From Hyphomicrobium_A sp964620915 (lineage in GTDB: Bacteria > Pseudomonadota > Alphaproteobacteria > Rhizobiales > Hyphomicrobiaceae), in assembly GCA_964620915.1 (NCBI GenBank), contig CAZUKP010000006.1, positions 1-64,000 of the forward strand: a stretch of DNA of 64,000 bases, written 5' to 3'. This document shows, in pieces, positions 16,028 to 24,771 of the stretch. Position 1 is the first letter of the stretch, and every line of letters begins with the position of its first letter. A program made the position numbers and the translations under genes. Below the pieces are notes generated by a model. That model saw only the letters and a list, made by a program, of their open reading frames with translations, had not been told where the DNA came from and made no database searches.

Positions 16028-17678
16028 CGTTAGCGCCCAAACGCCGACTGTCCCCCCACGCAGCAACTATTGGGGATCGGCAAAAGCGAAGCGGCGGATC
16101 AAACGCCGTTATGCGGCGGACCGGCGCCTGCAAATCTACGGCATCAGTGCGATTGGTCTGGCGGTCATGTTGCTCGGCGTGCTGTTCGCTACGTTGTTGT
16201 TTTCCGGTTACGTGGCGTTTTACACGACGAAGGTGGATCTATCGGTCTACCTGGATCCGAAACTGATCGATAAGGCGAAACCGGAAAAAGCCAACTACCG
16301 CAAGATCACGCGTGACGCGTTCTTCGCCTTGTTCCCCGAGGTCACGGACCGAAAAGAACGTCGACAGCTTTCCAAGATTTTGAGTTCGGGCGCCACTTAT
16401 GTCGTGCGTGATTTTGTCGTCGAGCATCCAGACGACATCGGAAGCCTCGTATCCATCCAGCTGCCGGTTTCCGATCCTTTCGATCAGCTCAACAAGGGCG
16501 TTATTCCGCGCGAGATCGACGCGTTGTCGAGTGGAAGGATCGCTCTATTCAATGTTCTGAAGCAGCGGGGCGTGCTGCACGTCGAGAACGACAAGGCTTA
16601 CGTGAAGACAGATGTTTACGTGAATCCGCTGGATGTGCCGGAAGGCAATCTCGAACAAGCTGACTATGATCGCATGGTCAACGAAGCATTTCGCTCATTC
16701 TTTATGACCGCGCGAAATCCGGCCTACGAAGAAATTTTGTCGGAGGATGCTGCGGCTGCCGTTAAGGCCCGCGTGCTGGCCGACCCGTCACTGGTCGGCA
16801 AGACCATTGAGGTCAAACTGCCGCTTTCCGAGCACTATGACTCACTGGCGCGCACCGGCAGGGCAACGATTGTCAATCCGCGTTTTGGCTCCCACAAGGA
16901 CTTCGAGTGGTTCGACGACCTTAAGAAACGTGGGTTGATATCGACACCGTTTAGCTGGGAGCTTTTCGTCAATGCCGATAGCCGGTTCCCCGAGCTAGCC
17001 GGACTGGCCGGTGCATTGTCCGGATCGTTCTTGGCGCTTCTGGTCTGCTTCCTGTTGAGCTTCCCCGTAGGTATCGCCACGGCTCTTTATCTTGAGGAGT
17101 TTGCACCCAAGAACAAATGGACCGACCTCATTGAGGTTAACATCAACAATCTGGCTGCGGTGCCATCGGTTGTGTTCGGTCTTCTCGGCTTGGCGGTATT
17201 CTTGAATGCTTTCGGCTTGCCTCGTTCTGCTCCGTTGGTGGGCGGCATGGTGCTCTCTTTGATGACCCTGCCAACGATCATCGTGGCCACGCGCGCGGCC
17301 TTGAAAGCGGTGCCCCCATCAATCCGGGAGGCTGCCTATGGCGTCGGGGCCTCCAAGCACCAAGTCATGATGCACCACGTACTGCCGCTTGCCATGCCTG
17401 GGATTCTGACGGGCACGATTATCGGTTTGGCTCAGGCGCTTGGCGAAACGGCTCCGCTGTTGCTGATCGGCATGAACGCGTTCATTCCCAGCATCGAGAA
17501 CATGGGTCTTCTAGAACCGGCGATGGCATTGCCGACGCAGATCTTCTCTTGGTCGGATAGCCCGGAAAGGGGCTTCGTGAGCCGCACCTCAGCAGCGATT
17601 TTGATTCTGCTTGCTTTCTTGGTCACCATGAACGCGATCGCCGTATACCTGCGTCAGAAAATTGAGCGTAAGTGGTGA
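16020..17678 (+). CDS. pstA: Phosphate ABC transporter permease PstA with duplicated DUF3333-type periplasmic region
   Basis: 552 residues, about twice the length of E. coli PstA. After the first membrane segment (about 40-65) comes a periplasmic insertion of some 250 residues of the DUF3333 kind. The permease core then begins near residue 320 with the EAA loop SIREAAYGVGASKHQVMMHHVLP. By eye, the insertion contains two related halves: one reads ANYRKITRDAFFALFPE then IQLPVSDPFDQLNKG, the other reads ADYDRMVNEAFRSFFM then VKLPLSEHYDSLARTG. It starts inside the pstC stop region, so the two are translationally coupled. The function of the insertion is unknown. Confidence 0.93.
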   Translation: MTDVSAQTPTVPPRSNYWGSAKAKRRIKRRYAADRRLQIYGISAIGLAVMLLGVLFATLLFSGYVAFYTTKVDLSVYLDPKLIDKAKPEKANYRKITRDAFFALFPEVTDRKERRQLSKILSSGATYVVRDFVVEHPDDIGSLVSIQLPVSDPFDQLNKGVIPREIDALSSGRIALFNVLKQRGVLHVENDKAYVKTDVYVNPLDVPEGNLEQADYDRMVNEAFRSFFMTARNPAYEEILSEDAAAAVKARVLADPSLVGKTIEVKLPLSEHYDSLARTGRATIVNPRFGSHKDFEWFDDLKKRGLISTPFSWELFVNADSRFPELAGLAGALSGSFLALLVCFLLSFPVGIATALYLEEFAPKNKWTDLIEVNINNLAAVPSVVFGLLGLAVFLNAFGLPRSAPLVGGMVLSLMTLPTIIVATRAALKAVPPSIREAAYGVGASKHQVMMHHVLPLAMPGILTGTIIGLAQALGETAPLLLIGMNAFIPSIENMGLLEPAMALPTQIFSWSDSPERGFVSRTSAAILILLAFLVTMNAIAVYLRQKIERKW

Positions 17679-17706
17679 TAGTGTCCGGAAATTGGGAATT
17701 CTTGAG

Positions 17707-18537
17707 ATGAATGATCAGACGAGACCTTTCGAGATGGCGATAGGCAACTCCGCCTTGGCAGGGATGGATTCGGGCAATCATCCGATCAAGGTGACGAGCA
17801 GAAAGGTCTCTGTCTTCTATGGGAATAAGCAGGCCTTGTTCGACATCAATTTGGACATACCCGATCACGCCGTCATGTCGCTGATTGGTCCCTCGGGCTG
17901 TGGTAAGTCAACGTTCCTGAGGTGTCTCAACCGAATGAACGACACCATCCCGGGCTGCCGTGTCACCGGACAGATTCTGGTTGACGGTGAAGATATTCAC
18001 CGGCCTGACCTCGACGTGGTTGAACTCAGGGGGCGTGTGGGGATGGTGTTCCAGAAACCGAACCCGTTCCCGAAGTCGATCTTTGACAACATCGCCTATG
18101 GGCCCCGCATTCATGGATTGGCGGCTTCTAAGACCGATCTGGAAGAGATTGTGATCACCAGCCTGGAGAAGGCGGGCCTGCTTCAGGAGGTTAAGGAACG
18201 CATTAACGAGCCGGGCACGGGGCTTTCGGGTGGGCAACAACAAAGGCTGTGTATCGCGCGCGCGATTGCGGTCAATCCCGAACTGATCCTTATGGATGAG
18301 CCGTGCTCCGCGCTTGATCCGATCGCCACTGCAAAGGTCGAGGAGCTGATCGACGAGCTTAAGTCGAACTATTGCATTGTCATCGTCACTCACTCGATGC
18401 AGCAGGCGGCACGCGTATCGCAGCGAACGGCATTCTTTCACCTCGGCGAGCTTGTCGAGGAGGGTCCCACGGCGGAAATCTTCACAAACCCCAAAGAAAA
18501 GCGGACGCAGGACTACATCACAGGGCGGTTCGGCTAA
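17707..18537 (+). CDS. pstB: Phosphate ABC transporter ATP-binding protein PstB
   Basis: A 276-residue ATPase that powers PstCA. It has Walker A GPSGCGKSTFLRCLNRMND, the Q-loop in VFQKPNPFPKSIFDN, the signature LSGGQQQRLCIARAIA, Walker B ELILMDEPCSALDP, and the switch His in IVTHSMQQAARVS. ATG 17707 is chosen as the first start after pstA; ATG 17725 is also possible. It follows pstA with a 28-bp gap and is followed closely by phoU. Confidence 0.96.
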   Translation: MNDQTRPFEMAIGNSALAGMDSGNHPIKVTSRKVSVFYGNKQALFDINLDIPDHAVMSLIGPSGCGKSTFLRCLNRMNDTIPGCRVTGQILVDGEDIHRPDLDVVELRGRVGMVFQKPNPFPKSIFDNIAYGPRIHGLAASKTDLEEIVITSLEKAGLLQEVKERINEPGTGLSGGQQQRLCIARAIAVNPELILMDEPCSALDPIATAKVEELIDELKSNYCIVIVTHSMQQAARVSQRTAFFHLGELVEEGPTAEIFTNPKEKRTQDYITGRFG

Positions 18538-18587
18538 TGGGACGCATTCCTAGCCTCTTCGCCCGCGGACGCACTCAAGGAGCCCCG

Positions 18588-19298
18588 ATGACCGAGCATA
18601 CTGTAAAATCATACGAGGATGAGCTTGCGCTGCTCGATAAAAAGATCGCGAAGATGGGCGGTCTTGCTGAGCAGCTTCTCGGGCAGTCGTTGGACGCGCT
18701 AGAGCGCCGCGATCCTACTCTTGCCGAAGAGGTTGTTCTCTCCGACCGCATGATCGATGACCTGGAGCGCGAAATCGAAGAGCAGGTCATCTCCATGGTC
18801 GCGCGCCGTCAACCGATGGCCAACGATCTACGTCACGTGATCGCTGCGTTACGCATAACCACTGACTTGGAACGCATCGGCGATCTTGCAAAGAACATCG
18901 CCAAGCGTTCGCTCGCGATCGCTGACGAGTCGCACCCCAAGCCGTTGATGTCGGGCATTCGCCACATGGTTGAGCTGGCTCTCCAGCAGCTCAAGGAAGT
19001 GCTTGACGCTTACACCGAGCGTGATGCGGACAAGGCAATGTCGGTTTGGAGAAAGGATGCCGAGATCGACGCAATGTACAATTCGCTGTTTCGCGAACTG
19101 TTGACCTACATGATGGAAGACCCGCGCAATATTGGGATCTCCACGCACCTGTTGTTTGGAGCCAAGAACATCGAGCGCGTGGGCGACCACACGACGAATA
19201 TCGCCGAAACAGTTCACTTCTTGGTCCGCGGGTTCAACATTGCTGATGATCGCCCCAAGGACGATCAAACAAGCTCGACGCTTATCTCAAGTGCGTGA
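18588..19298 (+). CDS. phoU: Phosphate signalling complex protein PhoU
   Basis: A 236-residue helical protein that connects Pst transport state to PhoR and represses the Pho response when phosphate is sufficient. The two PhoU repeats are visible, each with the metal-binding pattern ending in (T/N)xxERIGD or ERVGDH: ALRITTDLERIGDLAKNIAK and LFGAKNIERVGDHTTNIAE. ATG 18588 has AAGGAG at 18578-18583. The frame is open far upstream, but only as a shadow of pstB. Confidence 0.95.
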   Translation: MTEHTVKSYEDELALLDKKIAKMGGLAEQLLGQSLDALERRDPTLAEEVVLSDRMIDDLEREIEEQVISMVARRQPMANDLRHVIAALRITTDLERIGDLAKNIAKRSLAIADESHPKPLMSGIRHMVELALQQLKEVLDAYTERDADKAMSVWRKDAEIDAMYNSLFRELLTYMMEDPRNIGISTHLLFGAKNIERVGDHTTNIAETVHFLVRGFNIADDRPKDDQTSSTLISSA

Positions 19299-19323
19299 TC
19301 GAAGAGGAGACAGGGCAATTCAA

Positions 19324-20019
19324 ATGTCCGCCAAGGTCCTAGTTGTCGAGGATGAAGCTCCGCTAGCGGAGATGCTCCGCTACAATCTGGAGTCGGAAGG
19401 GTTTCGCGTCTCGCAAGCCGAAACGGGTGAGGAAGCCCTCATACTTCTTGAGGAAGAACGTCCCGATCTCGTTGTGTTGGACTGGATGTTGCCCGGTGTT
19501 TCGGGCATCGAGTTGTGCCGTCGCCTGCGCGCCAAACAAGATTCGCGCAACGTACCAATCATAATGCTGACGGCGCGTGGAGAGGAAGCCGATCGAATTC
19601 GAGGCTTGTCCACTGGCGCCGACGATTACGTCACAAAACCATTCTCTCTGCCGGAACTGATGGCGCGCGTGAAGGCAATTCTTCGGCGAACGGCGCCCGA
19701 CCGTATGGCCGAAGTGCTAAAGATCGGCGATATCGAACTCGATCGCGCTGCGCACAAAGTAACACGTGGTCTCAGGCAAGTGCGACTTGGGCCCACTGAA
19801 TTCCGCCTTCTGGAATTTCTTATGGAGAGTTCGGGACGGGTTTTGTCACGTACGCAGCTTCTCGATGGCGTGTGGGGCCGCGATGCATTCGTCGATGAGC
19901 GTACCGTCGATGTGCACATCGGACGATTGAGGAAAGCGCTCATCCGTGGCAGCGAGCGCGATCCCATCCGTACCGTCCGCAGCGCCGGATACGTATTTGG
20001 CGATCGTGCACAGGCTTGA
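19324..20019 (+). CDS. phoB: Phosphate regulon response regulator PhoB
   Basis: A 231-residue OmpR-type response regulator. The receiver has VVEDEAPL, the phosphoacceptor in LVVLDWMLPGVSG and the Lys in YVTKPFSLPEL. The winged-helix domain has LGPTEFRLLEFLM, SRTQLLDGVWG and VDVHIGRLRKAL, typical of PhoB. The ATG is 26 bp after phoU, with AGGG upstream. It ends the operon, which is closed by a strong hairpin at 20059-20090. It is expected to bind the Pho box before pstS and so autoregulate. Confidence 0.95.
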   Translation: MSAKVLVVEDEAPLAEMLRYNLESEGFRVSQAETGEEALILLEEERPDLVVLDWMLPGVSGIELCRRLRAKQDSRNVPIIMLTARGEEADRIRGLSTGADDYVTKPFSLPELMARVKAILRRTAPDRMAEVLKIGDIELDRAAHKVTRGLRQVRLGPTEFRLLEFLMESSGRVLSRTQLLDGVWGRDAFVDERTVDVHIGRLRKALIRGSERDPIRTVRSAGYVFGDRAQA

Positions 20020-20058
20020 TCTGCTGTTTGTTCCCTACAATCCACTGCCAAAATGAGT

Positions 20059-20090
20059 AAGGCCGGATACTCTGTTGAGTATCCGGCCTT
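20059..20090. terminator. Terminator hairpin between convergent phoB and gcrA
   Basis: A perfect 14-bp inverted repeat, AAGGCCGGATACTC then TGTT loop then GAGTATCCGGCCTT. It lies 39 bp after the phoB stop and 52 bp after the gcrA stop on the other strand. The plus-strand side is followed by a C-run rather than a T-run; the minus-strand side reads ACTCATTTTGG. It probably works in both directions. Confidence 0.8.
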
Positions 20091-20142
20091 CCCCCCCGCT
20101 GCCGTGGTCGTTGCCGACCCGGCAAAAGCAACTGTCTCAACC

Positions 20143-20706
20143 TCAGGCGTCGGCTGGTTCCTTGTCCGACTTGGCAGAAGCTTGTGTCGGTGCCTCGACG
20201 AGCTTTGCCGGTGCGGCAATCTCGCGCTCACGCCGCCGCGTTTGTGGCGGCTGGAAGGCGCGCCGCGCGTGAAATTCGCAGTAGGGCAGGCCGGGCACCT
20301 TGTTCTTTCCACAAAAATGAAAGTCGGATTGCTGCGGGTCGCCAATGGGCCAGCGGCAGTGACATTCGCCAAGTGTCTGAATGTATTTGCGCTCGTTCGG
20401 CGGGATCACCAGTTCCTCGACTGGGGGCATGTAGGCATCCGCTTCACCCCGATAGAGCGCGCGAAAAGCGGGATTGCCCATCTGCGAAAAGCGCGACTTG
20501 GCCATCCGCTTTGAGGCCATGCGGGCCCGTGGCCGATGGCTCTTCATCCGCGAGGTTGTGGCGCGGCCCGACAGGCCAAGCCTGTGCACCTTGCCGATCA
20601 CCGCATTGCGCGTCACGCTACCCAGGCGTCCCGCGATCTGACTCGCGCTCAACCCTTCGGCCCAGAGCTTCTTCAAGAGCTCCACGCGATCATCCGTCCA
20701 AGCCAT
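20143..20706 (-). CDS. gcrA: Cell cycle regulator GcrA
   Basis: A 187-residue alphaproteobacterial transcription factor that works with sigma-70 at promoters carrying CcrM-methylated GANTC sites and controls cell division genes. The N-terminal helix-turn-helix begins MAWTDDRVELLKKLW and includes SASQIAGRLGSVTRNAVIGKVHRLGL, near invariant in the family. The C-terminal sigma-interacting region has the Cys-rich CHCRWPIGDP and FHFCG. ATG 20706 has GGGAG upstream and begins exactly at the conserved MAWTDD. It converges on phoB. Confidence 0.95.
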   Translation of the reverse strand: MAWTDDRVELLKKLWAEGLSASQIAGRLGSVTRNAVIGKVHRLGLSGRATTSRMKSHRPRARMASKRMAKSRFSQMGNPAFRALYRGEADAYMPPVEELVIPPNERKYIQTLGECHCRWPIGDPQQSDFHFCGKNKVPGLPYCEFHARRAFQPPQTRRREREIAAPAKLVEAPTQASAKSDKEPADA

Positions 20707-21235
20707 AAGCTTCGCTCCCTGAACACCAGGGGCGCGCGCAAGAGCGGCGCACACCGATTGACATTCGGCACAGCAAGAACCGCGCGCAGGGCGAGCAACA
20801 AAAACGCTACGACCTACGCAAACAGCCTGACTGACCGGTTACGGACGCTTACTACTGGGAACGCATGAGAGACTTGCGCGTACACGACGCCGGTGAGCAA
20901 ACAGCTCGACCTGGTACGCGCCGGGCAACGCGTTAACGAAATCCGCAAGAAAAACGCGAGACCTCGTGGCCCGACAGGGGCGAACCTACAACAGGCAGAA
21001 TTGACCCTACAAGATCAGTAACCTGTGCGGTCCGCCAATACCCGGTATAGGTGGTATATTCGCAACAGGCAATCTTAGTGCTCAAAATTTGACGTCAGCG
21101 CGACGAGCCGAACGTTGCTGATGCGACCCCAACCCGCGAACGGCCAAACGTATCCGCGCGTAGGGGGACTCGGTCGCCGCTGTTCGTGGAGCATGTGCGC
21201 CGATGCCATCCGGCATTCGCCAAACAATCGCTCGT
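20707..21235. other. 529-bp intergenic region without a convincing gene
   Basis: Lies upstream of gcrA and downstream of the SDR-like gene. Short frames on both strands lack ribosome binding sites and family-like sequence. One GANTC site (GACTC near 21166) is present, but it is far from the gcrA start. The region near 21040-21065 is A/T-richer and has the repeated element GGTATA/GGTATAT. No tRNA or hairpin was recognised. Confidence 0.5.
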
Positions 21236-22255
21236 CTAGTTTGATGCTGATGCAAGGTCGCGGCGCCACGCAGCGACGACATGGGGCACGCCTTCGGTTG
21301 AGGACGGAAAGTTCGGTTCAAATCCTGTTGCACGTAGTCGGGCATTCGACAGGCGGCTGTCATAGCTCAGACTGTCCGCGATAACCTGTCCGGCGACGAC
21401 CCGAAAAAGCAGTTTTGGCAATTTGCGGACGCGAGGCGTTACGTTCAGCGCCTTGGCGGCAAACTCCGCCAGGCGTTCGCTTGGGATCGGATTGTCGTCG
21501 ACCACGAAGTAGCGTTTTCCGACCTCTCCAGCCCTCATCAAATGAATGAGTGCCCTTGCACAGTCGTCGAGGTGTATTGGTGACGTATGGCGGCTCGGTC
21601 CGGACAATCCGGTTACAGGCCGCCCCGCGTGGAGAGGTTCCAAAACATACTGGGCGAACCATGACGCGGGTCCGTAGACCCATCCTGGAAACGCAGAGAC
21701 GATAGGAAGACCGCGTGCGATTTGGTCGTCCAATGCCTCGATCGCCGGCGCCATGTAAGGGCCCCATCCGCGGGGATTGGGTGTGACGTCCTCATTGCAC
21801 AAAACGCCGCCGATATCTCCATAGTAACTCGTGCCAGCGACATAAACGATGCGCTGGACCCTGGCAGGATCCAATGCGCGAAAAAGTGCGCGATCCATAG
21901 CCAAACGTTGGTCGCGATAGCGCCGCGCGCGCACAAGTGTGACGCGTCCACCGAATGTCTGGGGCTGAGCGAGATGTACGACGACATCGGCTTGGCGTGC
22001 GATCGATGTCCATTCGCCGGTGGGATCGCGCAGATCGCCGGCGACGGGCGCAGCCCCCAATTCTTGGAGGCGCGCGACCGTACCCCTGGAGCGAGCGAGC
22101 GCATGCACGCTTGCGCCGTCACTTACTGCCCCGCGTATGAAAGCGTTGCCGATGTAACCCGACCCGCCTGTGACGAAAACCCGTTGGTGGCGCGCCGCGC
22201 CTGCGTCGAGCTCGTCCCTAGTTCCAGTGCTGCTGCGGGTGAGGTTCACATTCAA
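21236..22255 (-). CDS. NAD-dependent epimerase/dehydratase-like (extended SDR) protein
   Basis: A 339-residue extended short-chain dehydrogenase/reductase. The Rossmann motif is VFVTGGSGYIGNAF near residue 30, followed by GDLRDP and VVVHLAQP. The region where the catalytic YxxxK belongs reads WGPYMAPAIEALDD, so the Tyr is present but the Lys is Ala. This makes a standard SDR redox role doubtful. The C-terminal half has HTSPIHLDDCARALIHLM, typical of sugar-nucleotide epimerase relatives. The start is uncertain: TTG 22255 or the GTG two codons later, with GAGAG upstream. Substrate unknown. Confidence 0.8.
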   Translation of the reverse strand: MNVNLTRSSTGTRDELDAGAARHQRVFVTGGSGYIGNAFIRGAVSDGASVHALARSRGTVARLQELGAAPVAGDLRDPTGEWTSIARQADVVVHLAQPQTFGGRVTLVRARRYRDQRLAMDRALFRALDPARVQRIVYVAGTSYYGDIGGVLCNEDVTPNPRGWGPYMAPAIEALDDQIARGLPIVSAFPGWVYGPASWFAQYVLEPLHAGRPVTGLSGPSRHTSPIHLDDCARALIHLMRAGEVGKRYFVVDDNPIPSERLAEFAAKALNVTPRVRKLPKLLFRVVAGQVIADSLSYDSRLSNARLRATGFEPNFPSSTEGVPHVVAAWRRDLASASN

Positions 22256-22549
22256 GGTCTCTCACTTGGATACGTTAGCCCATAACGTCCCGGGTGCAGT
22301 CGATGGGCGGTCTCCAACAATACGTACACATCTCTCGATTGGAACGTTACTGCTTCATGTTTGGATCACGCGGACGCAGGTCGCCTGAGCCCGGCCATCC
22401 CCGCTCACGCGCAAACCGCTCAATTTGCGGGGTTTCCGGGCGTTGACAGTGCTTGTGCGCACGCGTATCAGGGTAGGTTCAGGGCCGCCGGCAAAGGCGG
22501 CTCTTTTGGTTTTATGACGAATGCGATCGCTGCGCAGGGATGGACGCCG

Positions 22550-23791
22550 ATGTCCCCTTCCTTGACGGCTTCGGAGCCTATTGTGAAGGCCGCCGCACCG
22601 AAGACCAGCCCGTCGCCCGCTGTGATGGCGACATACGCGCGCCAGAACCTTGTTTTTGAGCGGGGCGAGGGCGCATGGCTCATCACGCCTGAGGGGGAGC
22701 GCTACCTGGACTTCGGCTCCGGGGTGGCGGTGAATGCGCTCGGCCATACGCAACCGCATTTGGTCGCGGCACTTGTCGAGCAGGCGCACAAGCTATGGCA
22801 TACGTCCAACCTTTACCGGGTTGCAGGCCAGGAGCGGCTTGCCGAGCGTCTCACTGAGGTGACATTTGCTGACCGTGTGTTCTTCTGCAACTCAGGAGCG
22901 GAGGCGTGCGAGGCGGCGATCAAGGCCGCGCGGCGCTATCACTATGTGTGCGATCGGCCGGAGCGCTGGCGGATCATAACGTTTCAGGGGGCCTTCCACG
23001 GTCGCACGTTGGCGACGATCGCGGCCGGCGGCAATGTAAAGCACCTTTTGGGCTTTGGTCCTCCGGTCGAAGGCTTCGACCACGTTCCGTTTGCGGATCT
23101 GACCGCCGCGGAAAAGGCGATGGGCCCAGAAACGGCTGCCATCATGATCGAGCCCGTGCAGGGCGAAGGCGGTGTCCACGTCGCTCCTTTGGAGTTTCTA
23201 GCGGAGCTGCGGGCGCTGTGCGACAGCCACGGCCTGCTGTTGATATTCGACGAGGTTCAAACCGGCGTCGGCCGCACCGGCAAGCTGTTCGCGCATGAGT
23301 GGGCGGGGATCACGCCTGACCTCATGCCGATCGCAAAGGGTATCGGTGGTGGTTTTCCCCTCGGCGCTCTGCTCGCCACCGAGGAGGCGGCCAAGGGCAT
23401 GACTGCGGGCATGCATGGTTCGACCTTCGGCGGCAATCCACTCGCCTGTGCCGTCGGCAACGCAGTGCTCGATATCGTACTCGAAAAAGGCTTTCTCGAT
23501 GAGGTTAACAGAAGGGCGCTCCGCCTGAAGCAGGCGCTCGCCGCCGTCAAGGACCAGCATCCCGAAATCGTCGAAGAGGTGCGCGGGCAAGGTCTGCTGG
23601 CGGGCCTCAAGCTAAAAGTGCCGGTGCCCGATGTTGTGAATGCCGCGATCGAAGAGAGGCTTCTCCTTGTTGGTGCTGGCGACAATGTCGTGCGCTTGTT
23701 GCCGCCCCTTAACGTGACTGAAGAAGAACTGGCTGATGGTGCTGACCGTTTGTCGAGCGCCCTCAATCGCATAGCGAGTTCAAAGTCATGA
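22550..23791 (+). CDS. argD: Acetylornithine/succinyldiaminopimelate aminotransferase
   Basis: A PLP-dependent class III aminotransferase of about 413 residues, making N-acetylornithine in arginine synthesis and able to serve the DAP pathway. Signatures are DFGSGVAVNALGH, FCNSGAEACEAAIKAAR, FHGRT, IFDEVQTGVGRTGKLFAHE and the PLP lysine in LMPIAKGIGGGFPLGAL. The start is uncertain. ATG 22550 has GGGA at good spacing; ATG 22514 adds 12 residues. The frame is open back to 22361. The 290-bp gap before it shows no gene. It overlaps argF by four bases. Confidence 0.93.
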   Translation: MSPSLTASEPIVKAAAPKTSPSPAVMATYARQNLVFERGEGAWLITPEGERYLDFGSGVAVNALGHTQPHLVAALVEQAHKLWHTSNLYRVAGQERLAERLTEVTFADRVFFCNSGAEACEAAIKAARRYHYVCDRPERWRIITFQGAFHGRTLATIAAGGNVKHLLGFGPPVEGFDHVPFADLTAAEKAMGPETAAIMIEPVQGEGGVHVAPLEFLAELRALCDSHGLLLIFDEVQTGVGRTGKLFAHEWAGITPDLMPIAKGIGGGFPLGALLATEEAAKGMTAGMHGSTFGGNPLACAVGNAVLDIVLEKGFLDEVNRRALRLKQALAAVKDQHPEIVEEVRGQGLLAGLKLKVPVPDVVNAAIEERLLLVGAGDNVVRLLPPLNVTEEELADGADRLSSALNRIASSKS

Positions 23792-24771
23792 CTGATACCC
23801 TTAGCAGAGCCGGCCGGAGCGCCATGGCCCCCAGCAAACAATCTCCATCGCAGACGAGACATTTTCTCGATCTCGATGCACTCGACGCCAAGACGTTGCG
23901 CAATATCGTCGACATGGCGCACGCCATGAAGCGTGCGGGAAAGCGTGTCCCCGCAAAGATGCAGCCGCGCGGTATTGCCGACAGTATTCTGGCAATGATT
24001 TTCGAGAAGCCTTCGACGCGCACACGTGTGTCGTTCGACGTTGCGATGCGTCAACTCGGCGGCCAAACGCTGTCGCTCAACCACACTGATATGCAACTCG
24101 GCAGAGGCGAGTCGATTGTCGACACGGCGCGTGTGCTGTCACGTTACGTTGATGCGATCATGCTCCGCACCAACGAACATGGCGCGCTCTTGGAATTGGC
24201 GCGTCACGCGACGATTCCAGTGATCAACGGCCTGACCGACAAGAGCCATCCCTGTCAGGTCGTCGCCGACATCGTGACATTCGAGGAGAACAAAGGTCCA
24301 ATCGGTGGCCGTGTGATCGCGTGGATTGGAGACGGCAACAACGTTGCCGCATCCTGGATGCACGCTGCCGTGCGCTTTGGGTTCGAGTTGCGGATCGCGT
24401 GTCCGGTCGAACTGCTGCCGGCGAAAGATGTCATTGATTGGGTTAAGCAGGAAAAAGGCAAGGTCTCGATTTCCGCCGATGCTCAGACGGCGGTGGCTGG
24501 TGCTGATTGCGTTGTCACCGACACGTGGGTGTCGATGGGACAGAACGACGGCGAACGGCGCAAGAAGATCCTCAAGCCGTTTCGCGTCGATGAGGACCTT
24601 ATGAGTAAGGCGGCGAGCGATGCCATTTTCATGCATTGCCTCCCCGCTTACCGTGGAAACGAGGTCACCGCTGAAGTGATCGACGGCCCTCAGTCCGTTG
24701 TGTTTGATGAGGCCGAGAATCGTCTTCACGCCCAAAAGGCCATATTGGCTTGGTGCCTCGGAGTGTCGTAG
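23788..24771 (+). CDS. argF: Ornithine carbamoyltransferase
   Basis: 327 residues. It makes citrulline from ornithine and carbamoyl phosphate. The carbamoyl-phosphate motif EKPSTRTRVSFD, the HPCQ motif (KSHPCQVVADI) and the ornithine-binding HCLPA (MHCLPAYRGNEV) are all present. The usual HCLPAHRG has Tyr in place of the second His. The ATG overlaps the argD stop (ATGA). A second ATG at residue 13 could also be used. hslO starts at the next base after its stop. Confidence 0.95.
   Translation: MTDTLSRAGRSAMAPSKQSPSQTRHFLDLDALDAKTLRNIVDMAHAMKRAGKRVPAKMQPRGIADSILAMIFEKPSTRTRVSFDVAMRQLGGQTLSLNHTDMQLGRGESIVDTARVLSRYVDAIMLRTNEHGALLELARHATIPVINGLTDKSHPCQVVADIVTFEENKGPIGGRVIAWIGDGNNVAASWMHAAVRFGFELRIACPVELLPAKDVIDWVKQEKGKVSISADAQTAVAGADCVVTDTWVSMGQNDGERRKKILKPFRVDEDLMSKAASDAIFMHCLPAYRGNEVTAEVIDGPQSVVFDEAENRLHAQKAILAWCLGVS

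Noticed and set aside
21300..21345. GGTTCAAATCC resembling a tRNA T-loop
   Set aside because: The flanking bases do not pair into a T-stem, no acceptor or anticodon arm fits, and the site lies inside the SDR-like coding frame.
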